From positions 154,255-218,254 of the forward strand of contig JAFVSN010000006.1 of NCBI GenBank assembly GCA_017503735.1: DNA of 64,000 nucleotides, read 5' to 3'. The notes under the pieces are model-generated. The model saw only the letters and a program-made list of their open reading frames with translations, was not told where the DNA came from and did no database searches. The position numbers were made by a program, and so were the translations under genes. This DNA is from Lachnospiraceae bacterium. Lineage in GTDB: Bacteria; Bacillota; Clostridia; Lachnospirales; Lachnospiraceae. Below, one piece after another: positions 61,070 to 64,000 of the stretch. Position 1 is the stretch's first letter. Each line of letters opens with the position of its first letter.

Positions 61070-62351
61070 AAGTCAAATATAACAAAACATCTACAGTAAA
61101 TACTCCGTCATTATGATTCACATTCATGCATCCGTTGTATTTTTCCGCTACAGCTTCTATATTTTTCAACCCGAACCCATGCTCTTTCCGGTCTGATTTC
61201 GTACTAATAATTTCCCCGTTCTCATATCGTACCTCCGTCACATACGGATTTGCACAATGAATCATCAAACGTCCTTTATCAAACATTACTTTCAGCTTCA
61301 AATATCGCTTAGACTCTTCTATCTGCTGCAAGGCATATAAGGCATTATCCAAAAGATTGCCCAACACCGTTATGCTATCCGAAATATCCATATTAAGTTC
61401 TTCCGGAACCGCAATTTCCGCATCTACACGTATCTGTTCATTTCCGGCACTTTGTAACTTGTAATTAATGATGCTGTCTATCGGTATGTTTCCTGTCATA
61501 CCAAACAAAGTCTTTGTATTTAACTTTCCTGACAATTCTCCCATTAGTTCTTTTGCTTCCTCATACCGTTCTGCACTCATTAATTCTGACACACTTATCA
61601 TCTGATTCTTCAAATCATGACGGAATGCCCGTAATTCATTAGTGGAAGTCTGCATCATGATGCACTGATTATAATAAAGTTCCCGCTCTTTTTCCATCAC
61701 TGCATTTTCAGCAAGTTTTATATAACTGTCTGCCAGAGAGTCATACAGATAAAATGCTGTCACATTTACCAAATATATTAATATTGCCGCAATGATTACC
61801 TCTATCTGCGTTACATCTTTGGATTGTGCAATAAACAAATGTAACACGAATGTAATTACCGGTATCAGCACTGATGCAAACCAAACAGACCTTTTTATCT
61901 TATTACTTCGTCGTATCGCTTTAAAATTATAAAGAATTAACGCTCCCATATAAGTTGCTAACCTTGCCGCAATCACACCTAAACTATTACTATAACTTCC
62001 TTCCTCAAAAATCGAGTATTGAAAGTAACCGGTAAATGCCGTAACAATTATTTCCAAAACACCACAAAAGAGTACAATGAAAAAAGCACTTATTACACGT
62101 TTAAGCATACCTGATTTATAGTTAATAGATATGACAAGTACCAAACCATAATTCGCAAGTAACGTCAATATCGGAATATCCACATACAAATACAAAAGAC
62201 TGGTAACAACAAAATAAGACAAATACGAAAGTACGCACACCCCCGTCTTAGTACGTCTTTGCTCAAAAAAAGCCATCATAAATCTATGGTTCACCGCAAT
62301 ACTAAACAAGTTTGTTATCAAGTAAACTATCGTATAAGTATCAAACTGCAT
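61053..62351 (-). CDS. agrC: AgrC-type sensor histidine kinase
   Basis: The 432-residue product has six to seven N-terminal membrane helices, a linker, a phospho-acceptor F-R-H-D-L-K-N-Q-M near residue 245, and a GHKL ATP-binding domain with NLLDNALYAL and G-F-G-L-K-N. This is the HPK10 kinase class that detects autoinducing peptides. I chose the ATG at 62351, eight bases after GGGGG; an ATG at 62366 has the ribosome site too close. The start overlaps the end of agrA (TAGGATG). Confidence 0.93.
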   Translation of the reverse strand: MQFDTYTIVYLITNLFSIAVNHRFMMAFFEQRRTKTGVCVLSYLSYFVVTSLLYLYVDIPILTLLANYGLVLVISINYKSGMLKRVISAFFIVLFCGVLEIIVTAFTGYFQYSIFEEGSYSNSLGVIAARLATYMGALILYNFKAIRRSNKIKRSVWFASVLIPVITFVLHLFIAQSKDVTQIEVIIAAILIYLVNVTAFYLYDSLADSYIKLAENAVMEKERELYYNQCIMMQTSTNELRAFRHDLKNQMISVSELMSAERYEEAKELMGELSGKLNTKTLFGMTGNIPIDSIINYKLQSAGNEQIRVDAEIAVPEELNMDISDSITVLGNLLDNALYALQQIEESKRYLKLKVMFDKGRLMIHCANPYVTEVRYENGEIISTKSDRKEHGFGLKNIEAVAEKYNGCMNVNHNDGVFTVDVLLYLTFDCKK

Positions 62352-62352
62352 C

Positions 62353-63072
62353 CTAGCATCCCCCATTCTCCATCTTCATTTGTAACATTGCTACATCTTT
62401 TCGCTTTCCCTTTGCAACCGGAATTCTTTCGTCGTTTACCAGATACATACAATCCGTGTGAAAGGATTTCACAAGTCGATAGTTCACAACATAAGACTTA
62501 TGCGGTATAAAGAAGGATTTATTTTTTACCCGTTCCCACACATTCTGAATCGCTCCGTAAAACACTTCCTCCCCGGTCAGCATCTTTATTTTCACCTTCC
62601 GATCAATGCTTTCAAAATACAAAATATCACTCAACTTCACAAAATATGTACCATGACCGGACTTGTATTCAAACAGCTCCTGTGTTTCCCCATAGATACG
62701 CACATACTTAGAAAGCATCCCTCGCATATTTTCCTGAGTTGCAGGCTTTTCTATAAAACCAAAGGGACGGAACTCAAACAACTGCCTGTCATATCCGTTC
62801 TTTCCGGTCACATATACAATCTGGGTCAACTCATCCTGTAATCCCTCTCGGATAAAACGACTTACATCGATTCCGCTACAGTCACCCATCTCAATATCCA
62901 GAAAAACCAAATGATATACCTTAGCATTGTTCAGAAAACAAACGGCTTCTTCTCCCGAACCAAATACATCGACTTCCGCCTCTAACTGTAATTCCCTACA
63001 CGTCTCTGTCAGGAGGCGTTCTGTCTGCGCCGCCACTGATTTTTCATCGTCTACCACAGCTATTTTTAACAT
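62353..63072 (-). CDS. agrA: AgrA/LytTR family response regulator
   Basis: The 239-residue product has a receiver domain (I-A-V-V-D-D-E-K at the start; phospho-acceptor in L-V-F-L-D-I-E-M-G) and a C-terminal LytTR DNA-binding domain from about residue 135 (Y-F-V-K-L-S-D-I-L-Y-F-E-S, F-I-P-H-K-S-Y-V-V-N). The start is the ATG at 63072 behind AAGGAG. It is the first gene of the locus and has its own promoter. It should bind direct repeats such as those upstream of agrD. Confidence 0.93.
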   Translation of the reverse strand: MLKIAVVDDEKSVAAQTERLLTETCRELQLEAEVDVFGSGEEAVCFLNNAKVYHLVFLDIEMGDCSGIDVSRFIREGLQDELTQIVYVTGKNGYDRQLFEFRPFGFIEKPATQENMRGMLSKYVRIYGETQELFEYKSGHGTYFVKLSDILYFESIDRKVKIKMLTGEEVFYGAIQNVWERVKNKSFFIPHKSYVVNYRLVKSFHTDCMYLVNDERIPVAKGKRKDVAMLQMKMENGGC

Positions 63073-63100
63073 AAGCGTTCTCCTTGGTTGTAATACCTTC

Positions 63101-63129
63101 ATTTTATCATAAAATCGAACGTTTTTCAA
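63101..63129 (-). promoter_or_regulatory. agrA promoter
   Basis: On the minus strand TTGAAA (63124-63129) and TAAAAT (63101-63106) are spaced by 17 bases. The leader is only about 22 bases. Confidence 0.7.
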
Positions 63130-63135
63130 CAAAAA

Positions 63136-63165
63136 ACAGTCCCTCTCCGCTCGGAAAGGGACTGT
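63136..63165 (-). terminator. ilvC terminator
   Basis: ACAGTCCCT and AGGGACTGT form a nine-base stem (63136-63144, 63157-63165) followed by T6 on the minus strand. Confidence 0.85.
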
Positions 63166-63192
63166 CTGTTATTCCATATTCAACTCAACGAT

Positions 63193-64000
<808 letters not shown>

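Overview
The window comes from a low-to-moderate GC Gram-positive anaerobe of the Clostridia, most likely a Lachnospiraceae relative. The evidence is a type III glutamine synthetase, HemZ next to RelA and Apt, clean AGGAGG-type ribosome binding sites, SigA-type promoters with 17-base spacers, a YtrA-type GntR/ABC cassette, an agr-type peptide quorum-sensing locus and several Clostridia-specific lipoprotein families. Only two genes (a DUF378 protein and an Rpn-like nuclease) lie on the plus strand. No rRNA, tRNA, CRISPR array or intact insertion sequence was seen.

Layout, left to right. 0-4.5 kb: a partial unknown gene, a rhomboid-like membrane protein, CorA behind a structured leader, and a self-regulated GntR/ABC cassette. 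4.7-13.2 kb: DUF378 protein, SH3b/Tudor-like membrane protein, two AAA ATPases, ArgS, a C_GCAxxG_C_C protein with its MarR regulator, a large palindromic intergenic element, and PspC plus a DUF4097-type adhesin-like protein. 13.4-24 kb: GlnN, MscS channel, GlgB with a basic tail, YesL, a heterodimeric ABC exporter, CspA. 24-32.7 kb: two propeller lipoproteins (one fused to a solute-binding domain), then a DUF1854 protein between two unusual ABC exporters carrying N-terminal PH-like and zinc-ribbon modules. 32.8-40.5 kb: a housekeeping run in transcription order apt, relA, MBL hydrolase, hemZ, HD-GYP, aspS. 40.5-42.1 kb: a structured RNA region and an Rpn-like nuclease on the plus strand. 42.1-45.6 kb: dUTPase, M18 aminopeptidase, MATE pump.

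The right third is more accessory. At 45.8-50.3 kb an AraC-type DNA-binding domain fused to a degenerate RelA/SpoT HD domain heads an operon with two ABC exporters. At 50.5-54.1 kb is a sugar-type ABC importer (lipoprotein, two permeases, one membrane protein, no ATPase). At 54.4-63.1 kb an agr system (AgrA, AgrC, AgrD, AgrB) continues in the same direction into a small secreted protein, two lipoproteins and an ABC-2 transporter. The AgrD gene (47 codons) has an extended -10 promoter preceded by two LytTR-like direct repeats 21 bases apart. The window ends inside ilvC.

The points most worth follow-up are the AraC-HD fusion, which keeps the (p)ppGpp-binding signature but has lost metal ligands; the agr-linked secreted protein/lipoprotein/ABC module; the 287-base palindromic element at 11877-12163; the structured RNA upstream of the Rpn-like gene; and the DUF1854 ABC exporter trio.
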